Positions 1 to 9,395 of a stretch of DNA of 64,000 nucleotides are shown here, piece after piece. The stretch comes from Serratia sp. DD3 (GTDB taxonomy: Bacteria > Pseudomonadota > Gammaproteobacteria > Enterobacterales > Enterobacteriaceae): assembly GCF_000496755.2 (NCBI RefSeq), contig NZ_AYKS02000041.1:62001-126000 (forward strand). Direction: 5' to 3'. The translations under genes and the position numbers were made by a program. Positions within the stretch are counted from its first letter, which is position 1. Every line of letters begins with the position of its first letter. Below the pieces are notes generated by a model. That model searched no databases. It was given only the letters and a program-made list of their open reading frames with translations, and was not told the origin of the DNA.

Positions 1-126
1 AACTTTATCGAGCAAAGGCAGTTCATCCAAATCCAGTAATGCCATAAAAATACGGTAGGTAAAAAAATGGTGTTTAGGATGATAGCGCCGATGGCGCAAA
101 ACGCCTTGGTACAAACAGCTATTCAT
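1..126 (-). CDS. DUF1365 family protein, N-terminal fragment
   Basis: The first 42 codons are in the window; the rest lies beyond the left edge. The start, read from the complement, is MNSCLYQGVLRHRRYHPKHH, followed by an FTYRIFMALLDLDEL segment. This is the usual N-terminus of DUF1365 proteins, which are encoded beside cyclopropane-fatty-acid-synthase-like methyltransferases. Its ATG overlaps the stop of the upstream FAD gene by one base (TAATG), so the two are translationally coupled. The molecular function of the family is not established; the context suggests lipid modification. Confidence 0.8.
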   Translation of the reverse strand, partial: MNSCLYQGVLRHRRYHPKHHFFTYRIFMALLDLDELPLLDKV

Positions 127-1406
127 TACACCAGACCTCTTACCTGGCTGAGTGCAATACCCTCTACCACATCCAAGGCACTGTGCACCCCATCTTCATG
201 AAAACCGTTATACCAATAGGCACCACAGAACCAGGTATGACGTTGTCCATTGATATCATGACGGCGTGTTTGAGCTTGCCAGGTTTGCGCATTGAAAATA
301 GGGTGGTGATAAACAAAACGTTGATAAACATGGCGCTCATCAATAGGCTTGTCTGGATTAAGAGTGACGCAGAATAACGGGCTGCTAGCAGGTAAGCCTT
401 GTAAAATATTCATATTATAAGTGACGCAAGCCGGAGTATCTTCCTGCTTAGTGGGGTCTGGGTTAAGCAGATAGTTCCAACTTGCCCAGGCTCGACGCTC
501 TACAGGCAACCAGGATTTATCTTTGTGCAGCACCACATCATTGCGTTGCCAAGATATCGCACTGAGGATCTCTCTTTCCTGTTCACTCGGGTCATTTAGT
601 AACCCAAGAGCTTGATCAGCATGGCAGGCAAAAATAATGTTGTCGAAATGTTCCTCTCCACTTTCAGTACCAACCAGGCCGCCGCTATCGGTGCGTGTCA
701 CACTCAATACCGGGGTTGAAAAACGAAACTGCATCCGAGGAGATAACTTTTCTATAATCTGACGAACATATTCGCGAGAACCACCAGGCACTACATACCA
801 TTGGGGGCGATGTAGAATATCCAGTAAGCCGTGATTATCAAAAAAACGCAAAAAAAGCACTAATGGAAATTGGCGCATATCCTTTAAAGAAGAGGACCAG
901 ATGGCAGCTCCCATAGGCAAGATATAATGCTGAGAGAAAAAAGCATCAAACTTGTTAACGGTAAGGAATGTCTCTAAGGTGTGGCCTTCGTTGATGCCAT
1001 TGTTGAGTTCTTGCTTGGCGCAACGGTTAAATCTGATAATCTCTTTTAACAGTCGCCAAAATTTTGGATTAAGCGCATTACGGTATTGAGCGAATAATGT
1101 GGTCAGCGTATGGCCATTATATTCAAGCCCTGTTTGTGGATTTTGAACGGAAAAGCTCATTTCCGTCTTTTGTCCTTGTATACCCAATTCACTGAGCAAG
1201 CCGATAAAACGCGGATAGGTTCGATCGTTATAAACGATAAACCCGGTGTCTATGGCCATCTCACCTTGTTCAGTTTTAACATCCACTGTTGCTGTGTGGC
1301 CACCCGCGACTGCATTGGCTTCAAACAGAGTGACATCATGATGACCAGCCAAACGCCACGCACAGGTTAAACCTGAGATCCCACTACCAATAATTGCTAT
1401 TTTCAT
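126..1406 (-). CDS. FAD-dependent amine-oxidase-like protein
   Basis: A protein of 426 residues from the chosen ATG. The N-terminus MKIAIIGSGISG carries the dinucleotide-binding GxGxxG at residues 7-12, followed by an acidic residue in LFEAN about 30 residues in, as in Rossmann FAD proteins of the NAD(P)-binding/amine oxidase family. The frame is open 25 codons further upstream, but the chosen ATG overlaps the TGA of the preceding SDR gene (ATGA), which fits the tight operon and the family N-terminus. Neighbours (SDR before, DUF1365 after) match a conserved lipid-modification cluster. The substrate is unknown; membrane unsaturated fatty acids are plausible by context only. Confidence 0.85.
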   Translation of the reverse strand: MKIAIIGSGISGLTCAWRLAGHHDVTLFEANAVAGGHTATVDVKTEQGEMAIDTGFIVYNDRTYPRFIGLLSELGIQGQKTEMSFSVQNPQTGLEYNGHTLTTLFAQYRNALNPKFWRLLKEIIRFNRCAKQELNNGINEGHTLETFLTVNKFDAFFSQHYILPMGAAIWSSSLKDMRQFPLVLFLRFFDNHGLLDILHRPQWYVVPGGSREYVRQIIEKLSPRMQFRFSTPVLSVTRTDSGGLVGTESGEEHFDNIIFACHADQALGLLNDPSEQEREILSAISWQRNDVVLHKDKSWLPVERRAWASWNYLLNPDPTKQEDTPACVTYNMNILQGLPASSPLFCVTLNPDKPIDERHVYQRFVYHHPIFNAQTWQAQTRRHDINGQRHTWFCGAYWYNGFHEDGVHSALDVVEGIALSQVRGLV

Positions 1407-2122
1407 CGGGTAACCATCCGGCGGAGTAATCTGTTTTGAAGAGATAGTGGTAACAAGGCTAATAAACGCAAAACCAGACAAAAAACATACGGGAATCGGA
1501 TCTCATTGTGGCCTTGATCCAGCCCCTTGATAATGGCTTTTGCTGCCATTTCAACACTGATCCGGCCTGGCATTGGAAATGTATTTTTCCGTGTAAGGGG
1601 AGTATCGACAAAACCCGGGAAAATGACCGAAATAGCAATGCCTTTAGCTTCCCAGTCAAGGCGCAAACTATTTGCCAGGTAAGTCAATGCGGCCTTGGAA
1701 GCGCCATAGGCTTCTGCCCGCGGGAAGGGTAGCCACTGAGCCGCTGAACTGACGAAGGCAACTCGGCTACCCGACTGGAGTTGTTCCTGCAAGGCATCTA
1801 GACAGTTAACTGGCCCTAACACATTGGTTTCCATTACTCTTTTGACTAAAGCGGCATCTACCTTGCCGTTATCGATGTATTCGCAGGTACCGGCACACAA
1901 CACCACCAAGTCGACCTGACAATCTTGCAATGCTGCTCGACAAGCCTCGGCATCAGTCATATCAAAGGATCGTGTAATGATGTTGGCATCATATTGTTGT
2001 AGCGCAGCCAAGCGTTGCTGATCGCGCCCGCAGGCAATCAGTTTATATCCCTGCTTGGCCCAAGCCTTGACCAATTCCTCACCAATACCTGAGCTTGCCC
2101 CCGTGACTAAAATTGATTTCAC
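1403..2122 (-). CDS. Short-chain dehydrogenase/reductase (SDR)
   Basis: A 239-residue classical SDR. Visible motifs are the cofactor-binding TGASSGIG at residues 7-14, the NAG-like CAGT around 77-80, Ser125/126, and the catalytic YxxxK as Tyr139 and Lys143. An oxidoreductase acting on a hydroxyl or carbonyl with NAD(P)H is therefore expected; the substrate cannot be read from the sequence. The gene overlaps both neighbours by 4 bp, so it is the second gene of a four-gene or longer minus-strand operon. The C-terminus is rich in leucine and arginine and may contact the membrane. Confidence 0.9.
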   Translation of the reverse strand: MKSILVTGASSGIGEELVKAWAKQGYKLIACGRDQQRLAALQQYDANIITRSFDMTDAEACRAALQDCQVDLVVLCAGTCEYIDNGKVDAALVKRVMETNVLGPVNCLDALQEQLQSGSRVAFVSSAAQWLPFPRAEAYGASKAALTYLANSLRLDWEAKGIAISVIFPGFVDTPLTRKNTFPMPGRISVEMAAKAIIKGLDQGHNEIRFPYVFCLVLRLLALLPLSLQNRLLRRMVTR

Positions 2123-2559
2123 TGGTTGACCCTCTTTTTCAACTGCTTAATCACCGGACCTAGTAATGGAATATGCTCATAAAGCATGGCTCCCATATCG
2201 TAGTAATCGCGTTGCCAGATAATTTTATCGTCCTGAACGCGTAATATGGAACAGCCCTCCAATTCAAGAGTGCGCCCTTTCTCCAATTTAGGATGTGAGT
2301 AGGACATGATCCAGTTTAGACAGGTTTGCTGGTCTTGAGAGAAATAAGTGTCGATGGAAAATCGACAGTGAGCGGTGCGAGTCAATAAGCTGCGAAAATA
2401 GGCTTCAACTGCAGCGATCCCCGTGTGCTGACCTAAGGGATCAACCAACTCGATCTGTGGATGATAAATTAACGGGAGTAATGCGATTTTTTCACTGTTC
2501 AGTTCTGAGTAAAAATCAAGACATTTGCTGATCACTGACGGGGTGGTAGTCATCGCCAT
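2119..2559 (-). CDS. SnoaL-like / nuclear transport factor 2 family protein
   Basis: A 146-residue single-domain protein with the pattern of the NTF2/SnoaL fold: an N-terminal helix with a YHPQIELVDPLG segment, then GIAAVEAYF, and a C-terminal sheet with RVQDDKIIWQRDYYD. Such folds serve as small hydrolase/isomerase or ligand-binding domains. It is the first gene of the minus-strand operon and overlaps the SDR by 4 bp. AAGGA lies just upstream of MAMTT; the second Met, two codons in, is an equally good start by spacing. The specific activity is unknown. Confidence 0.8.
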   Translation of the reverse strand: MAMTTTPSVISKCLDFYSELNSEKIALLPLIYHPQIELVDPLGQHTGIAAVEAYFRSLLTRTAHCRFSIDTYFSQDQQTCLNWIMSYSHPKLEKGRTLELEGCSILRVQDDKIIWQRDYYDMGAMLYEHIPLLGPVIKQLKKRVNQ

Positions 2560-2838
2560 TCATTCCTTCGAGCTAAGCGTTAAATTGCAGATAGGTGATA
2601 CTAACTGCTAGAGTGAATTTTGAGCAACTAACCTTGTGCTGTCGTTGTTATGCACGTTGCTGAACATTAACAGACCCTCTGCATTTGAGTGAGCAAAGTT
2701 ACACGATTGTATTTTTTTGTACAACTTTGTCGATAGATTATTTGCAAAACATTGAACCGCAGAGTGGCATTTTTCTCTATTTAATTAACGGCAAGCGGGC
2801 GATGGAAAGGGCGCATGGGAATGCGCCCGGTTATTTAA
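2560..2838. other. Intergenic region between cpdB and the lipid operon
   Basis: About 280 bases that must hold the promoter of the minus-strand lipid operon and the end of the cpdB transcript. Apart from the hairpin annotated separately at 2809-2828, I see no gene. A short open frame across 2685-2930 runs into the cpdB coding region antisense and has no family character. I saw no convincing sigma-70 or ECF promoter. Confidence 0.5.
2809..2828 (-). terminator. Terminator hairpin downstream of cpdB
   Basis: Perfect 8-bp GC-rich stem GGGCGCAT / ATGCGCCC with a 4-base loop, 11 bases past the cpdB stop. On the minus strand it is followed by only a short T run (TTTCC), so termination may be inefficient or Rho-assisted. 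Confidence 0.6.
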
Positions 2839-4791
2839 TTATTTTGATTGTATATCAATTTGATAGAGTGAAAATCCAATGCTGTCACTACCCACGGGTT
2901 TCATTGGGTACTGGGCGTTCTGTTGAATAAATGCAGCGGCCTTTTCACTGGCTGCGGTCTCAAAACGGATATCCAGCGGTTGTTGACTTTTGATGCTGGC
3001 TAAACGCCAGTTATTGTCAGCTTGAGGGCGTACCGCACCCTGTTGCTGGGTTTCTGCACTGATATAGGCCGCCAGTACTGAGCGATTTTCATCGGGTGAG
3101 GCGAAGGCGATATGCTTGTCACCTGTTCCTGCAAACTTACCACCGTAGGCGCGGTAGTTATTGGTTGCCACCAGGAAAGTGGCGTTAGGATCGATCGGTT
3201 TGCCATTGAATGTCAGCTGTTTGATGCGCTCGGCCTGGTTATTAATTAGCTCGCATTCACCGTTATAACGTGCGGGTTGAGTGACATCAATCTGGTAATT
3301 GACACCATCGATTACATCAAAATTATAGCTGCGGAAGCCATCCCAGTTGATTAACGCTTGTGGTTTGCTGCTGTTGACATCGATTTGATTGAACTGCCCA
3401 GCGGAACATTCCAGCCACTCTTTTACCTCCTTGCCGCTGGCTTTGACTACCACCAGCGTATTGGGGTAGAGATAGAGATCAGCTGCATTGCGGAAGGTGA
3501 GTTGGCCTTTTTCAACTTCGACAAAGCTGGCGGGATCATTCTTGCGTCCACCGACTTTAAAGGGTGCGGCGGCGGCGAGTACCGGCAGGTCGGCCAAATC
3601 CGGATCACCTTGGATATAGTGTTTAACGTAAGCTCTTTGTGCATTATTAACGATCTGGACGCTAGGATCATCCTGCACCAAAGCCAAATAGCTGTATATG
3701 TTACTATCAGATTTGCCGATAGGTTTACCGACAAAATCACGTGTTGCCAGGTGATCTTCCGCCAGGATCTTCAGTAATGCGGCATCTTCATCTGCCAGCG
3801 ATTTCTTGTTCTCTTTGTCATAGATTGGTCGGGCTTCTGCTTTTGCTGCGGTGACCAGCCAACGGCCACTGTCGTTATTTAACTGGAGATCGATGACCCC
3901 GAGATGGTCACCCCACTGGCCTGGCATCACTGCGGGTACACCGTTGAGTAACCCCTGGTTGATATCCGCCCCCTGAATTTTGGCAAAATCCGCGCTGGGG
4001 AATATCGCGTGAGCGTGGCCGAACATGATGGCATCAATACCTGGCACTTGGCTGAGGTAGTACACCGAATTTTCAGCCATGGCTTTGTAAGGCTCACTGG
4101 AGAGGCCAGAGTGCGGGATGGCCACTACCAGGTCCGCCCCTTGCTTACGCATCTCTGGCACATAGTGCTTAGCGGTTGCGGTAATATCGTTAACCGTGAC
4201 TTTTCCTTGCAGGTTGGCTTTGTCCCAGCTCAGGATCTGTGGCGGTACAAAGCCGATGTAGCCAATCCGCAATGTATGTGTTTTTCCATCGCGATCTTTT
4301 ACCGGGGTATCGACAATAATATAAGGTGTGAACAACGGCTTTTTCGTGGTTACATCAATGACGTTGGCATTAATGTAGGGGAATTTGGCGCCAGCCAGTG
4401 CGTTTTTCAGGTAGTCTAGCCCATAGTTGAATTCGTGGTTGCCGATGTTGCCCACCACATAATCCAGGCTGTTCATCGCCTTGTAGACAGGGTGAATATC
4501 CCCTGTTTTTAACCCTTTAGCGGCCATATAGTCCGCTAATGGGCTACCCTGAATAAGGTCACCATTATCCACCAGCACACTGTTGGTCACCTGCTGGCGA
4601 GCCTGGTGGATAAGGCTGGCGGTGCGAACCAGGCCGAATTTGTCAGTGGGCTTATCTTTATAGTAATCGAAGTCCATCATATTACTATGCAGATCAGTGG
4701 TTTCCAGCACACGCAGGTCAACGGTGGCGGCCTGCGTTGCGGCACAAACCAACAAGGCTAAAGTGGATAATCCCAGAGAACGTTTAATCAT
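2839..4791 (-). CDS. cpdB: 2',3'-cyclic-nucleotide 2'-phosphodiesterase / 3'-nucleotidase, periplasmic
   Basis: A 650-residue bifunctional periplasmic enzyme that hydrolyses 2',3'-cyclic nucleotides and 3'-nucleotides so that nucleosides can be taken up. A signal peptide covers residues 1-21, ending at TQA-A. The metallophosphoesterase domain follows with DLH (Asp33, His35), GNHEFNYG around 116-123 and GHAHAIFP around 257; the C-terminal 5'-nucleotidase domain follows from about 360. Length matches the E. coli enzyme (647). It is divergent from cysQ, as in E. coli. Confidence 0.97.
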   Translation of the reverse strand: MIKRSLGLSTLALLVCAATQAATVDLRVLETTDLHSNMMDFDYYKDKPTDKFGLVRTASLIHQARQQVTNSVLVDNGDLIQGSPLADYMAAKGLKTGDIHPVYKAMNSLDYVVGNIGNHEFNYGLDYLKNALAGAKFPYINANVIDVTTKKPLFTPYIIVDTPVKDRDGKTHTLRIGYIGFVPPQILSWDKANLQGKVTVNDITATAKHYVPEMRKQGADLVVAIPHSGLSSEPYKAMAENSVYYLSQVPGIDAIMFGHAHAIFPSADFAKIQGADINQGLLNGVPAVMPGQWGDHLGVIDLQLNNDSGRWLVTAAKAEARPIYDKENKKSLADEDAALLKILAEDHLATRDFVGKPIGKSDSNIYSYLALVQDDPSVQIVNNAQRAYVKHYIQGDPDLADLPVLAAAAPFKVGGRKNDPASFVEVEKGQLTFRNAADLYLYPNTLVVVKASGKEVKEWLECSAGQFNQIDVNSSKPQALINWDGFRSYNFDVIDGVNYQIDVTQPARYNGECELINNQAERIKQLTFNGKPIDPNATFLVATNNYRAYGGKFAGTGDKHIAFASPDENRSVLAAYISAETQQQGAVRPQADNNWRLASIKSQQPLDIRFETAASEKAAAFIQQNAQYPMKPVGSDSIGFSLYQIDIQSK

Positions 4792-5205
4792 TGGCTATCT
4801 CCATATTGTAATGATTCCTGTGCGGTTTCTAACGGTAGCGCGTCTGGCAGAAGGGACTTATCCTGCCGTCTGGCTGTTGTTCGATAAGCATTGAGGAATG
4901 AGTGATACCCGTTATCACTCAAGCTACAAGGGTGTTGGCTACGGTTCCTCGCCCCCATTGGCAAAGCAGCAAGCGTTGTTGAACATGCAGCGGGTTCTGT
5001 CTGGCAACTTGAATGAACTTAGGTATGTATCTCAAATATTTATGTAACTATCATTTGATACCTCGCCAAAATGTGAAGTTTGGCAGAAAATTTATCCATG
5101 TAACCTGCAGATGCATAAAGTTGTGATAGCGAAGCGTTGTTGATCAAATACTGTAAGTTGCTGGGAAGAGGGTTCCCCCATAAAGCTGAATGTGAGAGGC
5201 GCACT
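4792..5205. other. cpdB-cysQ divergent intergenic region with repeat fragments
   Basis: Some 414 bases with no gene. It contains a perfect 8-bp inverted repeat, GAGTGATA / TATCACTC, at 4900-4920. It also contains a degenerate copy of the dispersed repeat at about 4906-5030, recognisable by ACTCAAGCTACAAG at one end and CAACTTGAATGAACTT at the other. The promoters of cpdB and cysQ must lie here, but I could not identify them with confidence. Confidence 0.5.
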
Positions 5206-5946
5206 ATGTTAGAACAGATTTGCCAATTGTCGCGGGAAGCCGGTATGGCAATCATGGCGGTATATCACGGTGAACAACCCCTTGGCGTAGAAAAGAAACC
5301 AGACGATTCCCCCGTCACCGCAGCGGATCTGGCGGCGCATTATATTATCAAACAGGGGTTGGCGGCGCTGACACCTGATATTCCCCTACTGTCAGAAGAG
5401 GATCCGCCTGCCTGGGAAATCCGCCGCAACTGGCGACGTTACTGGTTAGTGGACCCACTTGATGGCACCAAAGAGTTTTTGCAGCGCAACGGTGAATTCA
5501 CCGTCAACATTGCCTTGATTGAAGAGGGGGAAGCGGTGATGGGGGTGGTCTACGCCCCGGCATTGGATGTGTTGTATCTGGCTGAGCGCGGTAAAGCCTG
5601 GAAAGAGGAAGCGGGTTGTCGGCAAGAGATCAATGTCATTCCTGCTCAACTACCCGTGGTGGTGGTTAGCCGCTCTCATGTTGATGATGAGTTACGTGAA
5701 TATTTACAACAATTAGGTGAACATCAAACGATTCCGGTCGGTTCATCACTGAAATTTTGCCTGGTGGCGGAAGGAAAGGCTCAACTCTACCCACGTTTTG
5801 GACCAACCAATATTTGGGATACCGCCGCAGGGCATGCAGTGGCAGCGGCAGCGGGTGCTCAAATCCATGATTGGCACGGTAAACCATTATGCTATACCCC
5901 CCGTGAGTCTTTTTTGAACCCGGGTTTTCGGGTATCTCTGTTTTAG
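5206..5946 (+). CDS. cysQ: 3'(2'),5'-bisphosphate nucleotidase CysQ
   Basis: A 246-residue member of the inositol monophosphatase-like, Mg-dependent, lithium-sensitive phosphatase family. It converts 3'-phosphoadenosine-5'-phosphate, the by-product of PAPS reduction, to AMP, protecting sulfate assimilation. The metal-binding motif DPLDGT is at residues 83-88, SEED at 63-66, and WDTAAGHA near 200. The frame is open 23 codons further upstream, but the chosen ATG has GAGAGG at the right distance and gives the family N-terminus [13 protein letters not shown]. Confidence 0.96.
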   Translation: MLEQICQLSREAGMAIMAVYHGEQPLGVEKKPDDSPVTAADLAAHYIIKQGLAALTPDIPLLSEEDPPAWEIRRNWRRYWLVDPLDGTKEFLQRNGEFTVNIALIEEGEAVMGVVYAPALDVLYLAERGKAWKEEAGCRQEINVIPAQLPVVVVSRSHVDDELREYLQQLGEHQTIPVGSSLKFCLVAEGKAQLYPRFGPTNIWDTAAGHAVAAAAGAQIHDWHGKPLCYTPRESFLNPGFRVSLF

Positions 5947-5967
5947 TCTGGCACTGTCCTGCCGTTG

Positions 5968-6020
5968 CCTCTCATTCTTCAAGTTGCAGCTGATATTGCT
6001 GCAACTTGAAGAATGAGAGG
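5968..6020. repeat. Perfect 23-bp-arm palindrome between convergent cysQ and ytfJ
   Basis: Arms at 5968-5990 and 5998-6020 are perfectly complementary, with a 7-base loop, and carry the dispersed-repeat core TTCAAGTTGCAGC / GCTGCAACTTGAA. It lies 21 bases past the cysQ stop and 8 bases before the end of ytfJ, so both transcripts would end in this hairpin. There is no T run, so 3'-end protection is as likely as intrinsic termination. Confidence 0.85.
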
Positions 6021-6028
6021 TATCAAGG

Positions 6029-6583
6029 CTATTTTAGCAGTTGGTGCAGTAACGCCATCACCTGTATTACCTCTTGCGGAGTCAGTGCGCCCTCTTTGGC
6101 AAACTGGATCTTGCCTTCTTTATCCAGCACTACCATCGCCGAGCCTTTGGGCTGTAGCTCCCAAGCCTTCAGGACGATGCCATTACTGTCGACAATAAAT
6201 TGTGACCAAGGAAACTCTTTCTTGCTGTCTTCTATACTGTTACGGACAAACATGGCGGTACCGATAATGGCATCATCAGTATTAATGATTGTCGTCGTTT
6301 GGTAATAATCATGAGGTAGTTTGGCTGCCTTGATGGCATCAATCAGCGGGGTGTTTATCTCTTTGGCTGAGGTGCGACCAGCAATATGCTGTACCACGCG
6401 CACTTTTCCATTGAGCTGAGCACTACTCCAGGTTTTGTAGCTAAACTGGTTATTAAGGTACAACAGTTCCCCTTTGTCACTGACCCCGGTGGGTGGCACA
6501 CGCTGTTGGAGCTGGAAGTTGTGGGCGCTGGCTAACATGGGCACTAACAGTAACGAGATCACTAACAGGATACTTTTTTTCAT
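6029..6583 (-). CDS. ytfJ: YtfJ family periplasmic protein
   Basis: A 184-residue protein with a signal peptide (MKKSILLVISLLLVPMLASA, about 20 residues) followed by a thioredoxin-like domain typical of the YtfJ family. The segment RVVQHIAGRTSAKEINTPLI is the family hallmark, and the C-terminal VVLDKEGKIQFAKEGALT resembles the thioredoxin-fold core of peroxiredoxin-like proteins. It lacks a CxxC pair, so redox catalysis is uncertain. Position between cysQ and ytfK matches E. coli. Function is not established. Confidence 0.93.
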   Translation of the reverse strand: MKKSILLVISLLLVPMLASAHNFQLQQRVPPTGVSDKGELLYLNNQFSYKTWSSAQLNGKVRVVQHIAGRTSAKEINTPLIDAIKAAKLPHDYYQTTTIINTDDAIIGTAMFVRNSIEDSKKEFPWSQFIVDSNGIVLKAWELQPKGSAMVVLDKEGKIQFAKEGALTPQEVIQVMALLHQLLK

Positions 6584-6968
6584 GTGTTCTCCGGCATCAA
6601 GGAATACGTGTTGACCAACATTAGATGCTTAAAGCATAGGTAGCCATCAGAGGTCTGTCCTGTTAGCTGGTTGCAGTTTTTTCTTTGCTCTGCAGATGAG
6701 TTTGTTTTGAGCTTATGTGCTAATAAAGTTAATTAACTCCATACGTGACTCGGTAAATAACTGTAAGGCCAGTTAATCCATCTATTTTTGTTGTATAATA
6801 TAGTTTATTGAAAGGTGATTGATTGCATTCGGATGTTGAAGTTGCCACTTTGGCCACTGACTGAATGCAGGGAGCTCTGCCCGAGTTCTTCAAGTTGCCG
6901 GGCAAAACGCAGCGCGTGTTGAACCCTGCTTGAATGGCAACGGGTATAATGGAAGGAAAGCGAAAAGT
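6584..6968. other. ytfJ-ytfK divergent intergenic region
   Basis: 385 bases without a gene. A degenerate copy of the dispersed repeat is visible at about 6889-6946, from TTCTTCAAGTTGC to CTTGAATGGCAACGGGTATA, directly upstream of ytfK. E. coli ytfK belongs to the phosphate-starvation regulon, but I found no convincing Pho box; CTGTCCTGTTAGCTGG near 6655 is only a weak resemblance. Confidence 0.45.
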
Positions 6969-7175
6969 ATGAAAATTTTCCAGCGTTATAATCCACAAAG
7001 AGTGGCTAAGTATGTCAAGATTTTGTTCCGAGGTAGGCTGTATATCAAGGATGTGGGGGCGTTTGAGTTCGACAAAGGCAAAATTCTGCTGCCAAAGGTA
7101 CGTGATTTACGCCACTTTAGTGTGATGTCTGAGGTCAATCAGCAGGTGTCGTTATTGCAGGCAGAAATAGGCTAA
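6969..7175 (+). CDS. ytfK: YtfK, SpoT-stimulating stringent-response regulator
   Basis: A 68-residue protein nearly identical in pattern to E. coli YtfK ([20 protein letters not shown] ... [15 protein letters not shown]). In E. coli, YtfK binds SpoT and promotes (p)ppGpp accumulation under phosphate and fatty-acid starvation. The chosen ATG follows AAGGAAAG at good spacing; an upstream in-frame ATG would add 13 residues not found in the family. It is convergent with paeA across a palindromic repeat. Confidence 0.93.
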   Translation: MKIFQRYNPQRVAKYVKILFRGRLYIKDVGAFEFDKGKILLPKVRDLRHFSVMSEVNQQVSLLQAEIG

Positions 7176-7190
7176 AGGTGGTATTGCCAT

Positions 7191-7231
7191 CGTCATTCAA
7201 GTTGCATCAATCCCTAGCCGCTTGAATGACG
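7191..7231. repeat. Palindromic dispersed repeat between convergent ytfK and paeA
   Basis: Perfect 11-bp arms CGTCATTCAAG (7191-7201) and CTTGAATGACG (7221-7231) enclosing 19 bases. It sits 15 bases past the ytfK stop and 10 bases from the paeA stop. Same family as the palindromes at 5968 and 26268. Confidence 0.8.
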
Positions 7232-7241
7232 ACGAGGATAT

Positions 7242-8573
7242 TTATACCGGAGGCAGAGTATCTTCTGCTTTGGGGTGAACCAACGCTGGCTTATCGCTCA
7301 GTCTGGTAACCAACAGTTGGTCGATTTTATAGCTATCGATATCAACAACTTCAAACTTGTAGCCAGCATACTTTACAAAATCTGTACGTTTTGGGATCTT
7401 GCGCAGCATATACATCATAAAACCACCGATGGTTTCGTAATTGCCTGACTGTGGGAATTCATCAATATCCAGTACACGCATCACGTCATCAATGGGGGTT
7501 CCCCCTTCAATCAGCCATGAGTTTTCATCACGGGCAACAATTTGCTCTTCTTGGCCTTGCCCCACCAAGTCACCCATCAATGTGGTCATGACGTCGTTCA
7601 GAGTGATAATACCAACTACCAGTGCATATTCATTGAGGATCACCGCAAAGTCTTCACCCGCAGTTTTAAAGCTCTCCAATGCTTCTGACAGTGTAAGTGT
7701 ATCCGGTACGATTAACGCAGAACGGATTTGTACGCCATTGCTTAATGCCAGACTCTGGTTCCCCAAAACGCGGTTTAGCAGGTCTTTAGAGTCCACATAC
7801 CCGACAACCTGATCGATATGCCCATCACAGACCAGGAATTTGGAGTGAGGATGGGTAGAGATTTTTTCTTTGATACTCTCTTCACTTTCACGCAGGTCGA
7901 AGTAGATAACGCTTTCACGGGAAGTCATCGAAGAGGGTACGGTACGTGATTCCAGCTCAAAGACGTTTTCAATCAGTTCATGTTCTTGTTTGCGCAGTAC
8001 CCCAGCCAGTGCACCGGCTTCCACTACCGCATAGATATCGTCAGAGGTGATATCGTCGTTACGCGCCATTGGCAGTTTAAACAGGCGGAAGATCAGGTTG
8101 GCCATTCCATTGAAGAACCAGACCAGTGGGCGGCAAATCATGATTGAGAAACGCATTGGGTTGATGATCCGCACCGCAACGGTCTCCGGTGCAATCATAC
8201 CGATGCGCTTCGGCGTTAAATCGGCGAACAGAATGAACATACTGGTCACCAGTACAAACGAACAGATAAAACTGACTTGTTCAGAGATCTCTGGTGACAG
8301 AAAACGCTCGAAAAATAGTTTGAAACTGGGTGAGAAGGCCGCATCACCGACAATACCACCAAGGATGGCCACTGCGTTGAGCCCGATTTGCACTACCGTA
8401 AAGAACAGCCCCGGTGTTTCCTGGAGTTTAAGGACCTTGAGGGCATTGATGTTGCCTTCATCAGCCATCAATTTAAGTTTTATCTTACGGGAAGCGGCCA
8501 GAGAAATTTCTGCGAGCGAAAAAAATGCGCTCACCGTGATTAGAAAAAGAATCAGCAAAATACTGTTTAACAT
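7242..8573 (-). CDS. paeA: Polyamine export protein PaeA (YtfL), CNNM/CorC family
   Basis: A 443-residue inner-membrane protein. The N-terminal DUF21/CNNM transmembrane domain (about 1-190) begins MLNSILLILFLITVSAFFSL. A CBS pair follows at about 205-335 (SKFLVCDGHIDQVVGYVDSKDLL, FAVILNEYALVVGIITLNDV), then a CorC/HlyC transporter-associated domain at about 350-430. In Salmonella and E. coli this protein protects against cadaverine and putrescine in stationary phase, probably as an exporter. Length agrees with E. coli (447). Convergent with ytfK. Confidence 0.94.
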   Translation of the reverse strand: MLNSILLILFLITVSAFFSLAEISLAASRKIKLKLMADEGNINALKVLKLQETPGLFFTVVQIGLNAVAILGGIVGDAAFSPSFKLFFERFLSPEISEQVSFICSFVLVTSMFILFADLTPKRIGMIAPETVAVRIINPMRFSIMICRPLVWFFNGMANLIFRLFKLPMARNDDITSDDIYAVVEAGALAGVLRKQEHELIENVFELESRTVPSSMTSRESVIYFDLRESEESIKEKISTHPHSKFLVCDGHIDQVVGYVDSKDLLNRVLGNQSLALSNGVQIRSALIVPDTLTLSEALESFKTAGEDFAVILNEYALVVGIITLNDVMTTLMGDLVGQGQEEQIVARDENSWLIEGGTPIDDVMRVLDIDEFPQSGNYETIGGFMMYMLRKIPKRTDFVKYAGYKFEVVDIDSYKIDQLLVTRLSDKPALVHPKAEDTLPPV

Positions 8574-8753
8574 AATCTATCCATTCGTGCCGACGCGACG
8601 GAATGTCAGCGCTCTTTTGGAGGGGGTAATACCGTGTAAAAAATGAATCATAGTGCACGATGTGCCGTGCTGTTAAAAATGGGGCCACCCATGCAGCCCG
8701 CTACAGTATAGCAGTTGCCCCATCAGGGTAGCCAGTGGTTAAAAATTAACAGG

Positions 8754-9395
8754 TTATCCTTGAGGTGGCAGGCAGACGCCAATCCCTCCCAAGCCACAAT
8801 AGCCATCAGGGTTTTTATGCAGATACTGCTGATGGTAATCTTCGGCATAGTAGAAAGGTAGAGCGGCCAGGATCTCGGTGGTAATGGTACGTTGATCACC
8901 CGCCTTGCTCATGGCTTGCTGGAAACGCTGCAAACTCAACGCTGCCTCTGCTTGTTGCTCGGTATTAGTATAATAAATGGCAGAACGGTACTGGGTGCCG
9001 ATATCGCCCCCTTGGCGCATACCCTGGGCCGGATCATGGTTCTCCCAAAACACCTGTAGCAAATGGCGATAATCGGTGATGTTGGGATCGAACAGGATGC
9101 GTACCACTTCAGCATGGCCAGTCTGTCCGCTACACACTTCACGATAAGTTGGGTTCGGTGTGTATCCACCACTATAGCCTGCGGCGGTGCTGTAAACCCC
9201 TGGTTGCTGCCAAAACAAGCGCTCAACGCCCCAGAAACAGCCCATGGCAAAGATGGCAACCTCCATGCCTTCTGGTACGCTGGTCATGTCGTGGCCAGTC
9301 ACGGCATGCGTGCTTGCTACTACCAGGGGGGTAGCACGCCCCGGAAGTGCACTTGCTTGATCGACGTTTTCAGATTTATCAAAAGATTGAATCAC
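8754..9395 (-). CDS. msrA: Peptide-methionine (S)-S-oxide reductase MsrA
   Basis: A 213-residue enzyme that reduces methionine-S-sulfoxide in proteins and free Met-SO, using thioredoxin. The catalytic motif GCFWG contains Cys53, and the recycling cysteines lie in the C-terminal glycine-rich tail as Cys200 and Cys208 ([11 protein letters not shown]), the standard three-Cys arrangement of enterobacterial MsrA. Length matches E. coli (212). It is divergent from tamA, as in E. coli. Confidence 0.97.
   Translation of the reverse strand: MIQSFDKSENVDQASALPGRATPLVVASTHAVTGHDMTSVPEGMEVAIFAMGCFWGVERLFWQQPGVYSTAAGYSGGYTPNPTYREVCSGQTGHAEVVRILFDPNITDYRHLLQVFWENHDPAQGMRQGGDIGTQYRSAIYYTNTEQQAEAALSLQRFQQAMSKAGDQRTITTEILAALPFYYAEDYHQQYLHKNPDGYCGLGGIGVCLPPQG

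Noticed and set aside
2685..2930. An 81-codon plus-strand frame near the cpdB end
   Set aside because: It runs through the cpdB terminator hairpin and into the 3' end of cpdB antisense, and it has no ribosome site or family pattern.
6640..6690. Pho box upstream of ytfK
   Set aside because: CTGTCCTGTTAGCTGG resembles one half of a Pho box, but the second half and the spacing do not fit well.
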